DNA from: Iodobacter fluviatilis
Lineage (GTDB): Bacteria > Pseudomonadota > Gammaproteobacteria > Burkholderiales > Chitinibacteraceae
Length of the DNA stretch: 64,000 bases
Direction: 5' to 3'
NCBI RefSeq assembly: GCF_900451195.1
Contig: NZ_UGHR01000006.1
Location: 124,001-188,000 of the forward strand
Both the position numbers and the translations under genes were made by a program. Below, piece by piece: positions 17,910 through 27,202 of the stretch. How positions within the stretch are numbered: the stretch's first letter is position 1; each line of letters begins with the position of its first letter. The notes below the pieces were generated by a model. That model was not told the DNA's origin, did not search any database, and saw only the letters and a program-made list of their open reading frames with translations.

Positions 17910-19082
17910 ATGGCTTTTCGTAAGATGACCGAGCTTGAATTAGCGGGTAAAAAAGTACTGATCCGTGCCGATCTGAATGTGCCGGTAAAAGACGGTGTGA
18001 TTGGTGATGACACCCGTATCCGCGCATCGATCCCAACGATCGAAGCCGCTTTGCAAGCCGGTGCCGGCGTGATTGTGATGAGCCATCTGGGCCGCCCGAC
18101 TGAAGGCGAATTTCAGCCTGCAGATGATCTGGCCCCTGTAGCCAAACGCCTTGGCGAATTAATGGGCCGCGACGTGGCCGTGGTGAATGATTTCAACGGT
18201 TTTGTAGTGAAAGCCGGCGAGCTGGTATTGCTGCAAAATGTGCGCTGCAATAAAGGCGAAAAGAAAAACGCCGACGAGCTGGGCCAAGCCTATGCTGCGC
18301 TGTGCGATGTATTTGTCAACGATGCCTTTGGTACAGCCCACCGCGCCGAAGCGTCTACCCATGCGGTAGCTAAATTTGCCCCTGTCGCGGCCGCTGGCCT
18401 GTTGATGGCGGGCGAGCTGGATGCGCTGGGCAAAGCACTGAAAGCACCGGCTTCACCACTGGTGGCAATTGTGGCGGGCTCTAAGGTATCCACCAAGCTG
18501 ACTATTCTGGAATCCTTGTCAGACAAAGTGGATTACTTGATCGTAGGCGGCGGCATTGCCAATACCTTCTTGCTGGCCGAAGGCCATGAAATTGGTAAAT
18601 CTTTAGCCGAAGCCGATCTGGTGGATAACGCCAAGCGCGTGATTGCCAAAATCCGCGCCCGTGGTGGCGATGTGCCATTGCCAAGCGATGTGGTGATCGG
18701 CAAGCAGTTTTCACCGACCGAGCCTGCTGTAATCAAAGCAATTAGCGACGTAGCAAGCGACGATATGATTTTTGATATCGGCCCAGATACCGCAGCACGC
18801 TTGGCTGAAGTATTAAAAACCGCCGGTACGATTGTCTGGAATGGCCCAGTTGGTGTGTTTGAGTTTGACCAGTTTGGCAAAGGCACCGAAGTGCTGGCCC
18901 GCGCCATTGCTGCTTCCCCTGCGTTCTCTATTGCTGGCGGCGGCGACACACTGGCCGCAGTGGCTAAGTACGATATTGCTAACGATGTTAGCTATATCTC
19001 TACGGGTGGCGGCGCTTTCCTTGAGTTCCTCGAAGGCAAAGTATTGCCAGCTGTAGAGATTCTGGAACAGCGCGGCGCTTAA
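17910..19082 (+). CDS. pgk: phosphoglycerate kinase
   Basis: Cytoplasmic glycolytic and gluconeogenic enzyme of 390 residues, which interconverts 1,3-bisphosphoglycerate + ADP and 3-phosphoglycerate + ATP. It has the N-terminal substrate motif [14 protein letters not shown], basic-patch loops SHLGRPTEG and [14 protein letters not shown], the hinge region, and the nucleotide motif [10 protein letters not shown]. The C-terminal loop is [21 protein letters not shown] precedes the ATG by 7 bases. fba follows about 1.1 kb downstream after a cupin gene and a repeat element, so two glycolytic genes are grouped as in many proteobacteria but no longer contiguous. Confidence 0.97.
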   Translation: MAFRKMTELELAGKKVLIRADLNVPVKDGVIGDDTRIRASIPTIEAALQAGAGVIVMSHLGRPTEGEFQPADDLAPVAKRLGELMGRDVAVVNDFNGFVVKAGELVLLQNVRCNKGEKKNADELGQAYAALCDVFVNDAFGTAHRAEASTHAVAKFAPVAAAGLLMAGELDALGKALKAPASPLVAIVAGSKVSTKLTILESLSDKVDYLIVGGGIANTFLLAEGHEIGKSLAEADLVDNAKRVIAKIRARGGDVPLPSDVVIGKQFSPTEPAVIKAISDVASDDMIFDIGPDTAARLAEVLKTAGTIVWNGPVGVFEFDQFGKGTEVLARAIAASPAFSIAGGGDTLAAVAKYDIANDVSYISTGGGAFLEFLEGKVLPAVEILEQRGA

Positions 19083-19151
19083 GTACCGCCAGCACAATTG
19101 CCATACAAGGACGTATCCGTAGACGGCAGTTCAGCGCTCTCAGTAAGATCA

Positions 19152-19179
19152 ACGCCAGCAACGATGCTGGCGTTTTTTT
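19152..19179 (+). terminator. intrinsic terminator after pgk
   Basis: The 8-bp stem CGCCAGCA/TGCTGGCG with a 4-base loop is followed by seven T residues, 70 bases after the pgk stop. Confidence 0.9.
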
Positions 19180-19193
19180 CGCCTGTTTACTTG

Positions 19194-19489
19194 GGGTCTG
19201 TTGACGTTTCATTCACAATTGCGCTGAGCCGGAAAACGGCCAGGCACAAGGCATGCGACGAAGGCAATAACTGGTTATTTCCGAGGAGCATAACGCAGTG
19301 AATGGCCGTTTTCCGGCCCAGCCCCATCGCTGGGCGAGGAAAAGCCCTCGCACGCGGAGGGTTGGCTACATTTTTGGGGCTGCACAGCGTTAAAAGACAC
19401 TCATGGTACTCGTACCATGTCGCGTCTTTTGCCTTGTTCAGCCCCAAAACTGCAGCCAACGCAGCAGCGAATGAAACGTCAACAGACCC
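19194..19489. mobile_element. 296-bp nested-hairpin element with 21-bp terminal inverted repeats
   Basis: Perfect 21-bp inverted repeats (GGGTCTGTTGACGTTTCATT + C at 19194-19214, its complement at 19469-19489) enclose two arms. Arm 1 pairs 19228-19242 with 19303-19317 (15 bp perfect). Arm 2 nests 19361-19367/19454-19460, 19372-19382/19439-19449, 19392-19398/19424-19430 and ATGGTAC/GTACCAT. No convincing target duplication or transposase was seen. Reading frames run through both strands, but the folding explains the sequence better. It may be a MITE or a structured intergenic repeat. It ends 11 bases before the cupin start codon. Confidence 0.72.
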
Positions 19490-19500
19490 TAGGATCAGCC

Positions 19501-20016
19501 ATGACAAATCGCCCCCCTTTTATCAAGCACTGGCAGGAAATCCAGGAGGAAGATAAGGCCTGTTATGCCAATAGCTTAGAGAAACTATCCATAGGCTCGC
19601 CCTTTGGCCGCACTTTTGGCCTGACCCGTCTTGGCATCTATCACGAAGTATTGCCGCCTAGCCGCCGCACCTCGTGGCCGCATTCAGAAAAAACCGAAGA
19701 AGAGTTTATTTACGTCATTGAAGGCACCCCGGATTGCTGGGTGGATGGGGAGCTGCATCGCTTAGCACCAGGGGATGGTGTGGGTTTTGTGCCAGGCACA
19801 GGCATTGCCCATACCTTTATTAATAATACCGGCAGCGATGTGCGCCTGCTGGTTGTGGGTGACACCAACCGGGCGGACAATCAAGTGGATTACCCGCTGG
19901 ATGCAAAGAAAAATCTCGCGAATGGCGATTTTCACTGGCACGACGCGCCAAAGCAGCCGCTAGGTGCCCACGATGGTTTACCCGATCAGCTGCGCGCATC
20001 AAACGGCCCTTTTTGA
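19501..20016 (+). CDS. cupin-domain protein
   Basis: Cytoplasmic protein of 171 residues with a single cupin barrel. The first cupin motif is SWPHSEKTEEEFIYVIEG (metal-ligand-like His and Glu residues), the second GDGVGFVPGTGIAHTFIN with the usual His. The remaining ~60 C-terminal residues are hydrophilic and end in DQLRASNGPF. The reaction is unknown; the family includes isomerases, dioxygenases and binding proteins. AGGAT lies 6 bases before the ATG, just outside the inverted-repeat element, so that element separates the gene from pgk and from any older promoter. Longer upstream starts would read through the element and are not supported. Confidence 0.8.
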   Translation: MTNRPPFIKHWQEIQEEDKACYANSLEKLSIGSPFGRTFGLTRLGIYHEVLPPSRRTSWPHSEKTEEEFIYVIEGTPDCWVDGELHRLAPGDGVGFVPGTGIAHTFINNTGSDVRLLVVGDTNRADNQVDYPLDAKKNLANGDFHWHDAPKQPLGAHDGLPDQLRASNGPF

Positions 20017-20175
20017 TTGATGTGAAAGTTTAAGGTAAACATATTTAAATCAGGCGCTAAAACGGCTGCAAAGTGGTTTTAGCGTTTTCCCGAATGACGT
20101 TACTCCCGATTGGATGCGGCTGCGTGGGATACTAATATGTGTTGCATCGCAGCAACAATATTCCGGATCTTCGCC

Positions 20176-21219
20176 ATGTCACTCGTATCCCTTCGCCAAG
20201 TTCTTGACCACGCCGCCGAACACGGTTACGGCGTACCTGCTTTTAACGTCAATAACCTCGAACAAGTTCAGGCTATTTTGCAAGCCGCCGATGCCACATC
20301 CAGCCCGGTGATCCTGCAAGCCAGTGCCGGTGCGCGTAAATATGCAGGCGAGCAGTTTTTAAAAACGCTGATCGAAGGCGCAGTAGCCAGCTACCCGCAT
20401 CTGCCTATTGTGATGCATCAGGATCACGGCGTAAGCCCCGCAGTATGTATGACCGCCATTAAAATGGGCTTTACCAGCGTGATGATGGATGGCTCCTTAC
20501 TGCAAGATGGCAAGACCCCATCCGACTACGCCTACAACGCGGCTGTGACTGCCGAAGTGGTACGCATGGCGCATGCCTGTGGCGTATCGGTAGAGGGCGA
20601 GCTGGGCTGCCTAGGTAGCTTAGAAACCGGTATGGGCGAAGAAGAAGACGGCGTAGGCGCTAACCGCGTATTAAGCCACGCCGAAATGCTGACAGATCCG
20701 CAAGAAGCGCTGGCATTTGTAAAAGCCACCGGCGTGGATGCGCTCGCTATTGCCATCGGCACCAGCCACGGCGCGTATAAATTTACCAAGCCACCTTGCG
20801 GTGAAGTACTGGCCATTGATCGCGTGCGTGAAATTAATGCCGCCATCCCTGATGTGCATCTGGTAATGCACGGCTCATCCAGCGTGCCTCAAGAATTGCT
20901 GGAAGAAATGCGTAAATACGGCGGTGAGCTGAAACCTACATGGGGAGTTCCCGTAGAAGAAATCCGCCGTGCCATTCAGTTTGGCGTGCGCAAAATCAAT
21001 ATCGATACTGATCTGCGCCTCGCCATGACCGCTGCCATCCGCCGCCATTTAGCCATGAACCCCGCAGACTTCGACCCGCGCGCCTACCTAAAACCCGCCA
21101 TCAGCGCCATGCGCTCAGTATGCGAAGCCCGCTACGACGCCTTTGGCGCAGCCGGGATGGCAGAAAAAATGAAACCCGTATCGCTGGAGAAAATGGCGCA
21201 GCGGTATAACAAGGGATAA
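20176..21219 (+). CDS. fba: class II fructose-1,6-bisphosphate aldolase
   Basis: Zinc-dependent aldolase of 347 residues of the Calvin-cycle/CbbA-like subtype of class II. It cleaves fructose-1,6-bisphosphate to dihydroxyacetone phosphate and glyceraldehyde-3-phosphate. Motifs include the N-terminal [13 protein letters not shown], zinc-ligand His residues in [17 protein letters not shown] and VMHGSSSVP, and the phosphate-binding KINIDTDLR. An in-frame ATG at 20110 would add 22 unsupported residues. The ribosome site before 20176 is weak (GGATC). It pairs functionally with pgk upstream and ends in a strong terminator. Confidence 0.95.
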   Translation: MSLVSLRQVLDHAAEHGYGVPAFNVNNLEQVQAILQAADATSSPVILQASAGARKYAGEQFLKTLIEGAVASYPHLPIVMHQDHGVSPAVCMTAIKMGFTSVMMDGSLLQDGKTPSDYAYNAAVTAEVVRMAHACGVSVEGELGCLGSLETGMGEEEDGVGANRVLSHAEMLTDPQEALAFVKATGVDALAIAIGTSHGAYKFTKPPCGEVLAIDRVREINAAIPDVHLVMHGSSSVPQELLEEMRKYGGELKPTWGVPVEEIRRAIQFGVRKINIDTDLRLAMTAAIRRHLAMNPADFDPRAYLKPAISAMRSVCEARYDAFGAAGMAEKMKPVSLEKMAQRYNKG

Positions 21220-21244
21220 GCAACATTAGGTATTGGGTATTAAT

Positions 21245-21282
21245 AAAAAGGGTGAATACGATAAATCGTATTCACCCTTTTC
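21245..21282 (+). terminator. strong intrinsic terminator after fba
   Basis: A perfect 17-bp stem (AAAAGGGTGAATACGAT with its complement) and a 2-base loop, followed by CTAATTTT. It lies 25 bases after fba. Confidence 0.88.
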
Positions 21283-21540
21283 TAATTTTAAAAATGGTGA
21301 GGATGAATTTTGTTGTACCTCTGAATGTATTGATGTAATACACCTTATTTATACATAGATAAAATTCATGTAAATCTAGCTCTAAAGTCTATTTTTCAAT
21401 TTTAGATTGTGAAAGAATTTTTTAAACACCCAATGTGGGTGGTTTTTTTAAGCGGGCGAGCCTAAATAGGATGGGGTGTAATGTCTGGCTAAAAATAAAT
21501 AGTGTTGTTGATTTGATTGTCGTATGAATGAATATAAGTC

Positions 21541-21715
21541 CACCTGATTATGCCTCTTGCTCAGGTCCCCTTGATTTAGAAATTCATATGGCATTAATTC
21601 GGACGGTCTGATCGGTTTTGAATTGGGGAGCTCTTAGTCCACACATGCTGCATGCCTTGCTCAAGTCAGAACACACCCGAATGGACGCTTGGCTGAGCAA
21701 GAGACATAATCAGGT
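21541..21715. mobile_element. 175-bp MITE-like element with 5-bp flanking duplication
   Basis: Near-perfect 23-bp inverted repeats, ACCTGATTATG-C-CTCTTGCTCAG at the left and its complement at the right with one mismatch, bound 175 bases. The flanks carry AAGTC on both sides (21536-21540 and 21716-21720), consistent with a target duplication. The interior has no gene; CTTGCTCA-GTC recurs inside at about 21658. The rest of 21283-21830 is AT-rich and shows no other gene. Confidence 0.6.
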
Positions 21716-21830
21716 AAGTCTATGTATTGTTTTTTTGTTGATTTAAGTCGTGTGGTGTGTTTCTAGAGGCCTTTGGGGTAATTACAGGCTTGTTGAATAA
21801 ATTGTATTATTCGTTTTGGGTTTAAATTTA

Positions 21831-23987
21831 ATGAGAAATTTTTTATTTGTTGTTTTTTTTTGTTTTTGTGCGCCAGCAGCGATTGCTTGTTCTGTTGTTG
21901 TGAGAAATAGCAGTGAAACACACAAGCTATATACCTATACTTGTGATTCAAGAGCTAAAGCCACTAGTGCATGTATTGAGTTTGCTAGTAGCAGAAATTA
22001 TCCTGAATATACTGCGTATTGTCGAGATCGTTTAGTGAGTGGAGAAGGGGTTGGGTGGTTAAGTACGGGGCAGTTTACTTCTGATTATGGTAGTTTTTTT
22101 TATTGTTCAGACTATGAGTTTCGAGGTCCTGTTAGTCAATCCTGCCGGCCAAAATGTGATGCTGGATTTTATTTGTCAAAAGCAAGTATCTGCCAACCTC
22201 GTCTCCCTTGCCCTAACGGTTTATGTTTTGAGCCAGAGCTGGGAACCCCAAACGTTTGCTCAGGTAACCCAATAAATACAGCAACAGGTAACAAACTTCA
22301 AATTGAATTTGATTTTATATGGGGGAAGAATAATAAATTCACTCGATATTACAATGGAAATAGTAATTTTGAACAAGGACTAGGTATTGGTTGGAAACAC
22401 TCTTTAATGCGACGTGTTACTTCTGTTCCTCTTTTGTCATATTTTCCTCCTCCAGCAAATGATGTTGATCCAGATTGGCTTGCTTATTATGGTGCAGTAA
22501 GCAGTACTACAACTAGCGGGATTAGCCATTATTTACTTGAGCTTGGAAATGGTAAAACTTTTGCATTTAACAGCAATGGCGAACCTCAAGTTGCTGCTGA
22601 AGACAATCCTTATAAGCTAGTTATTTCTTCTAGTGGCTTTATCATCAAAGATGGTATTAACACTGAAAGCTATAATAAGCAGGGAAAGCTAATTCAGATG
22701 AGTAAGTTGAACTATCCAATAGTGACACTTGCTTATGATGAGTCTGACCGTCTTATTCAAGTATCGGATCAATTAGGGGACAAATTAGTCTTTAATTATG
22801 GCAATTCTATTTACTTAACTAGTGTGCAAGAAAATGAAGTCACCGTTGCCTCTTATGCTTACGATGCCGGGCGTTTGAGTAAGGTGACTTATGCCGACAA
22901 CACCAGCCGTCAGTACCTCTACGAAGACACCCGCAATCCAACGTTATTGACTGCTGTAATTGACGAAAGTGGTCAGCGCTTTGCATCGTGGACTTACAAC
23001 GAGCAGGGGCAAGCGATTTCGTCCGAGCATGCAGGGGGTGTAGAGAAATTTACGCTTAATTTTGGCGGCGATCCTGCCAGCGGTTTGCGTTGGACAGAAG
23101 AAACAGATCCATTGGGATCAGTAAGGCGCTATCAGTTCAAATTGGTCGCTGGAACATGGCGTTTGCAGGGTAAGGATCAGCCAGGTGGCGCAGGCTGCAG
23201 CGCAGCAAGTAATAATCTGCTCTATGACGCCAACGGTAATGTCACCAGCCGTACAGACTTTAACGGCAACAAAACCACCTACGTTTACGATTTGGCCCGT
23301 AATTTAGAAACCAGCCGCACCGAAGCCGCTGGCACGCCGTTTGCCCGTACCATCAGCACCGAATGGCATGCCACTTGGCGCTTGCCGCTTAAAGTGACCG
23401 AGCCAAGCCGTGTGACTAGCTTTGTGTACGACGCTAACGCCAATCTGCTGAATAAAGCCATCACCGCCGACGGGCAAACCCGCCGCTGGAGCTGGACTTA
23501 TGCCGATTTTGGGCAAGTTAAAACCAGCACTGATCCAGATGGTAAAACCAGTAGCTATCAATACGATGCTCAGGGTAATTTAACGGCGATGACTAATCCT
23601 GCTCAGCAGATGACTCAGTTCACCCGCTATGACGCTAATGGCAATCCATTAGAAATCCTTTCGCCAGATGGAATTAAATCAACGCTCACTTACGATGCCC
23701 GCAATCGCCTAATAAGCAGGCAAGTAGGCGCGGCACTAAGCCGTTTTGAGTATTGGCCAACGGGCTTATTAAAGCAGGCCACGCTGCCTGATGGCTTAGT
23801 GATTAATTATCTCTATGACACAGCGCATCGCCTGAGCGAAATCACCGATAACCAAGGCCATCGTGAGGTTTACACCCTGAATAAGGCAGGTTTACAGGAG
23901 CAAGTCGATCGTTACGATCCTGACAGCACGCTCGCTAATGGCCTGTTGCAAGTGCAACAAGCCCAGTCAGTAAAACCTGCCAAATAA
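21831..23987 (+). CDS. Rhs/YD-repeat protein, N-terminal half, exported
   Basis: Protein of 718 residues. It begins with a signal peptide (MRNFLFVVFFCFCAPAAIA, cleavage before Cys; a lipoprotein cannot be excluded) and a Cys-rich stretch to about residue 145. Then comes the Rhs entry motif VCSGNPINTATGNK typical of DUF6531 domains, followed by YD repeats such as YDANGNVTSRTDFNGN and YDAQGNLTAMTNP. It stops within a YD repeat (DRYDPDSTLANG...) and has no Rhs core or toxin. The next gene continues the repeats after 18 bases. An in-frame TTG at 21816 is rejected in favour of ATG at 21831. The 5' third is visibly AT-richer than the rest, suggesting mosaic origin. Confidence 0.85.
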   Translation: MRNFLFVVFFCFCAPAAIACSVVVRNSSETHKLYTYTCDSRAKATSACIEFASSRNYPEYTAYCRDRLVSGEGVGWLSTGQFTSDYGSFFYCSDYEFRGPVSQSCRPKCDAGFYLSKASICQPRLPCPNGLCFEPELGTPNVCSGNPINTATGNKLQIEFDFIWGKNNKFTRYYNGNSNFEQGLGIGWKHSLMRRVTSVPLLSYFPPPANDVDPDWLAYYGAVSSTTTSGISHYLLELGNGKTFAFNSNGEPQVAAEDNPYKLVISSSGFIIKDGINTESYNKQGKLIQMSKLNYPIVTLAYDESDRLIQVSDQLGDKLVFNYGNSIYLTSVQENEVTVASYAYDAGRLSKVTYADNTSRQYLYEDTRNPTLLTAVIDESGQRFASWTYNEQGQAISSEHAGGVEKFTLNFGGDPASGLRWTEETDPLGSVRRYQFKLVAGTWRLQGKDQPGGAGCSAASNNLLYDANGNVTSRTDFNGNKTTYVYDLARNLETSRTEAAGTPFARTISTEWHATWRLPLKVTEPSRVTSFVYDANANLLNKAITADGQTRRWSWTYADFGQVKTSTDPDGKTSSYQYDAQGNLTAMTNPAQQMTQFTRYDANGNPLEILSPDGIKSTLTYDARNRLISRQVGAALSRFEYWPTGLLKQATLPDGLVINYLYDTAHRLSEITDNQGHREVYTLNKAGLQEQVDRYDPDSTLANGLLQVQQAQSVKPAK

Positions 23988-24005
23988 TCTTTCAGAGAGT
24001 TACCT

Positions 24006-26306
24006 ATGTTTATATCTACAGCTCTGCCTGGCAAAGTGTTGCTGGGCAGTATTCTTCTTTTGAGCCAGGCTGCTTTTGCAGCGCCCATTGCCCCCACTGC
24101 GGCGGCATCATCCGTCAGTGCCTTACCCACTCACGCCACGGTGGTCAGCCGTTTTAAGCGTTACGATGCTTTAGGCAGGCTAGAAAAAGAATGGGATGCT
24201 AAAGGCCAAGTCTATAGCTACAGCTACGATGCCAATGGCAATCGCCAAACCAGCACCGATCCGCTAGGCCGGGTTACCCGCTATGAATACGATGCTTTAA
24301 ACCGCCTGAGCAAAAGCACTGATGCAGCGGGCAAAGCCACACTGATGAGCTACGACGCCCGCGATAATCTGGTGCAAGTGACCGATCCAGAAGGCTTCAA
24401 AACCAGCTACAGCTACAACGGTTTTGATGATCTGATTAAATTAGTCAGCCCGGATACAGGCACCAGCAGCTATACCCGCACGGCCAGCGGGCAGATTCAA
24501 ACCCACACGGACGCCAGAAAAAAGACCGCCACCTATACCTACGACGATTTGGGCCGTGTGCGGAGTGTTAACTTTGGCGATGGCATTAACACATTCACTT
24601 ACGACACCAGCCTCGCCGGTCAAATTGCCAGCATCAGCAATCCAAGCAGCAGCACCAGCTACCGCTACGATGCACAGGGCTATCTTGCTGAGGCTCAGCA
24701 TCAAATTGGCAAAGCGCTTGCAACCGTCGGCTACACCGCCACCAGCAACGGCCAGTTAGCAAGCATCCGCTACCCAAGTGGCACGATGATCAGCTATCTG
24801 CGCGATGCCGCAGGGCAAGTCAGCAGCGTGCAAATCAACGGCAAGCCTTTGCTGGATCAGCTGGTTTGGTCCGGCCATATTGGTGCACAAAGCTGGCGCT
24901 GGAGTAATGGTCAGATTTGGGCAAGGGTTGCGGCTAATACTGGCCTTCTTGCTGGGCAAAGCCTTGCCGATGGCAACCGCGTTTATACCTTCGACGCCGC
25001 CAGCAATTTACGCCGCATTGAAGACATTAACGCCCCGCAGCGCAGCCAGGAATACAGTTACGATCTGCTTGATAGGCTAAATCTGGCCGTTAGTAATAAC
25101 AGTTCGTTTAATTATTTTTATGATTTTAACGGCAACCGTACTGACCAAACCGTCGGAGCGGGGACTACAAATTATAAGCATGCTGACAATAGCAATCGCC
25201 TGCTGTCATCCAGCGGGGCGAATAAAGCCACTTACACTTACGACGCGGCAGGTAATCGCGCTAACGATAATGGCTGGGTGCTGACGTATAACAACGCTGG
25301 CCGCTTAATAAAATCCAGCAAAGGCACGGTGGCTGTCAGTTATAGCTACAACGCACTCGGGCAAAGGGTAGGAAAAACCTCAGCAACCGGTACTAGCCTG
25401 TTTGTTTATGATACTCAAGGCCATTTACTGGGTGAATATCAGGCCGATGGCAAGCCGGTGCAGGAAACAATTTGGCTGGGCGATACGCCGGTAGCCGTGG
25501 TCAGCACAACGGGCGTAAGCACTAACATCAGCTATATCTGGGCCGATCACCTCGGCACGCCCCGCCAGATTACTGATCCAGCCAGCAAACAAATCCTCTG
25601 GCGCTGGGATGGCGAGCCATTTGGCAATAGCCTGGCTGACGAAGACCCGAGTAAAACGGGTAAAAAGTTCAGCTACAACCTGCGCTTCCCCGGCCAGTAT
25701 TTTGACAAAGAAACTGGCAAACACTACAACTACTTCCGGGATTACGATCCGGCTACCGGCAGGTATATTCAATCAGACCCGATTGGGTTGGCAGGCGGGA
25801 TTAATACTTATGGGTATGTGGGTGGGAATCCGGTTTCAGCTATTGATCCATTTGGGTTAGTGAGGTGTCGCTGGGTTATAAGTCCTTTGGGAATGGCTTA
25901 TCAATGCAATCCAGACCCAATGGATGTATTAATTCCATCAAGATCACTTCCTCAGCAATTCGCTGATTTTTGCAAAGGCGCGGTGGATGGTTTTGATAAA
26001 TTCAAGAACATCATATTTAATACTGGGGATAGTTTTCCAGATCGCCCATTGCCACGCGATAAACATGGAAATCCAGCTCCAGAAGCTGATGCGGAAGGAC
26101 CACATACGCAACTTGGCCAGAAAGATGGTCGAAAAGGGAAATATGGTCAAGCGCGTGAGTTTGATGTAAATGGTAAGCCAGTCAGGGATGTTGACTTTAC
26201 AGATCATGGTCGGCCTCAAAATCACTCAAACCCACATCAACATGATTGGTTGCCTAATCCTACTGGTGGTACGCCACAACATGGACCGGCAAGACCATTG
26301 GAGTAG
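24006..26306 (+). CDS. Rhs/YD-repeat protein, C-terminal half, with own signal peptide and toxin-like tip
   Basis: Protein of 766 residues. The first ~25 residues form a second signal peptide (core VLLGSILLLSQAAFA, cleavage AFA/AP). YD repeats fill residues 45-585 (YDALGRLEKEWD, YDANGNRQTSTDPLG). The Rhs core lies at about 575-616: YFRDYDPATGRYIQSDPIGL and SAIDPFGL. The variable tip (617-766) contains GPHTQLGQKDGRKGKYGQ, DFTDHGRPQNHSNPHQHDW and a Pro-rich end; the HGRP..H..PHQH pattern recalls tips annotated as polymorphic toxin type 24, probably a nuclease (from memory, unverified). GAGAG precedes the ATG. The gene lies 18 bases after the first Rhs half and 5 bases before a probable immunity gene. 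The tip is AT-richer than the repeats. Confidence 0.85.
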   Translation: MFISTALPGKVLLGSILLLSQAAFAAPIAPTAAASSVSALPTHATVVSRFKRYDALGRLEKEWDAKGQVYSYSYDANGNRQTSTDPLGRVTRYEYDALNRLSKSTDAAGKATLMSYDARDNLVQVTDPEGFKTSYSYNGFDDLIKLVSPDTGTSSYTRTASGQIQTHTDARKKTATYTYDDLGRVRSVNFGDGINTFTYDTSLAGQIASISNPSSSTSYRYDAQGYLAEAQHQIGKALATVGYTATSNGQLASIRYPSGTMISYLRDAAGQVSSVQINGKPLLDQLVWSGHIGAQSWRWSNGQIWARVAANTGLLAGQSLADGNRVYTFDAASNLRRIEDINAPQRSQEYSYDLLDRLNLAVSNNSSFNYFYDFNGNRTDQTVGAGTTNYKHADNSNRLLSSSGANKATYTYDAAGNRANDNGWVLTYNNAGRLIKSSKGTVAVSYSYNALGQRVGKTSATGTSLFVYDTQGHLLGEYQADGKPVQETIWLGDTPVAVVSTTGVSTNISYIWADHLGTPRQITDPASKQILWRWDGEPFGNSLADEDPSKTGKKFSYNLRFPGQYFDKETGKHYNYFRDYDPATGRYIQSDPIGLAGGINTYGYVGGNPVSAIDPFGLVRCRWVISPLGMAYQCNPDPMDVLIPSRSLPQQFADFCKGAVDGFDKFKNIIFNTGDSFPDRPLPRDKHGNPAPEADAEGPHTQLGQKDGRKGKYGQAREFDVNGKPVRDVDFTDHGRPQNHSNPHQHDWLPNPTGGTPQHGPARPLE

Positions 26307-26311
26307 CCTAA

Positions 26312-26722
26312 ATGGATGTGACAATATCCCCTGCTTTTCGCGCAGATGGAACTATGGTTCAGTTGAGCGAGTTACTGACGGTAATTCCCGATAATGTATA
26401 TGTATGGTCGGTCATTGATTTTTATGGAATCGGTGAAGCACCAGAAGAATTTTCTATGGAAGAATTTGAAAAGCAAACAATGATTAGACACCGTGGTTTT
26501 ATTATGAATTGGTTGGAGTTGAAAATGTTTGCAGAGAATCTTATTCAGACTGTAGATTGTTTGATAGTTGGAGCAAATTATGAGGACAATATTTCAAGTA
26601 TCAAGTTAATGAAGAATGATTATAGCTCGTGTGAAATAGTAATTCAGGCCTTTGATAGCTCAGAATGGGCCGTTTGGGCTCATGATTCCACCTTGGCATC
26701 TAAACTGGCGATGGTTTTTTAA
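26312..26722 (+). CDS. probable immunity protein for the Rhs tip
   Basis: Small acidic cytoplasmic protein of 136 residues with no signal peptide or membrane segment and no family recognised. It starts 5 bases after the Rhs toxin-tip gene and is AT-rich like that tip, the standard arrangement of a polymorphic toxin and its cognate immunity gene. Visible features are several acidic clusters (GEAPEEFSMEEFEKQ, GANYEDN) and a C-terminal EWAVWAHDSTLASKLA. The assignment rests on position, size and composition, not on homology. Confidence 0.7.
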   Translation: MDVTISPAFRADGTMVQLSELLTVIPDNVYVWSVIDFYGIGEAPEEFSMEEFEKQTMIRHRGFIMNWLELKMFAENLIQTVDCLIVGANYEDNISSIKLMKNDYSSCEIVIQAFDSSEWAVWAHDSTLASKLAMVF

Positions 26723-26793
26723 ATGGTTTTTGTAACCCCGCGGTAATTGTCAAACAGGCTGTCTTTATTAATCACGATTCTGGCTGTAAAAAT

Positions 26794-26825
26794 GGTGGTG
26801 GGTTAGGCCTATAGCTAACCCACCA
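26794..26825. terminator. hairpin after the immunity gene
   Basis: A perfect 10-bp stem TGGTGGGTTA/TAACCCACCA with a 10-base loop. It has no long T-tract, so it may be a weak terminator or one of the widespread GGTGGGTTA intergenic hairpins. Confidence 0.5.
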
Positions 26826-26900
26826 TACCCCACATTGGGCTCTTGTAACTTGTGACTAAGCCAGCAAAGCCCAACACCCAATCAATGTTGAGTAAATAAC

Positions 26901-27044
26901 AACGATGCCGCCAGCAATTTATGGCGTATTGATGACAATAAAGCCCCGTCATGCAGTCAGGAATTTAGAGATAATCTGCCTGATTGATTAAACCTGATAG
27001 TCAGTAATAAACGATTTAATTAAATATTTTTTATGGCTTTAATA
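26901..27044 (+). pseudogene. relic of an Rhs YD-repeat gene
   Basis: About 140 bases align in order with 24993-25130 of the intact Rhs gene, which encodes DAASNLRRIEDINAPQ through FNYFYDFN. Shared stretches include GCCGCCAGCAATTTA, GCCCCG, CAGGAAT and AGTAATAA, with GTTTAATTA near the end. The relic has stops and indels in all frames and no ends of its own. It lies on the same strand, 180 bases after the immunity gene. The rest of 26723-27202 holds no gene. Confidence 0.75.
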
Positions 27045-27202
27045 GCGTAATTCTAATTAATACAAATAATCAGCGCCCTGCTATTCAGCTGAAGTTCTTA
27101 GTATTTATTCTCGGTTTTCCATCTTTGTGCATTTTGTAAAAAAACACTCATGCCTCAGGGCGCGCTTGGCTTTATGATGGTGTTTTTTGCCGATTGATTG
27201 CC

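Noticed and set aside
19187..19556. Frames on both strands through the 296-bp element
   Set aside because: They start or end in the inverted repeats and are explained by the palindromic structure; no homology recognised.
23988..24005. Simple frameshift between the two Rhs halves
   Set aside because: A stop, an 18-base gap with a ribosome site, and a complete new signal peptide separate them, so a single indel does not explain it.
26170..26394. Alternative frame overlapping the Rhs tip and immunity start
   Set aside because: It is out of frame with both supported genes and has no family features.
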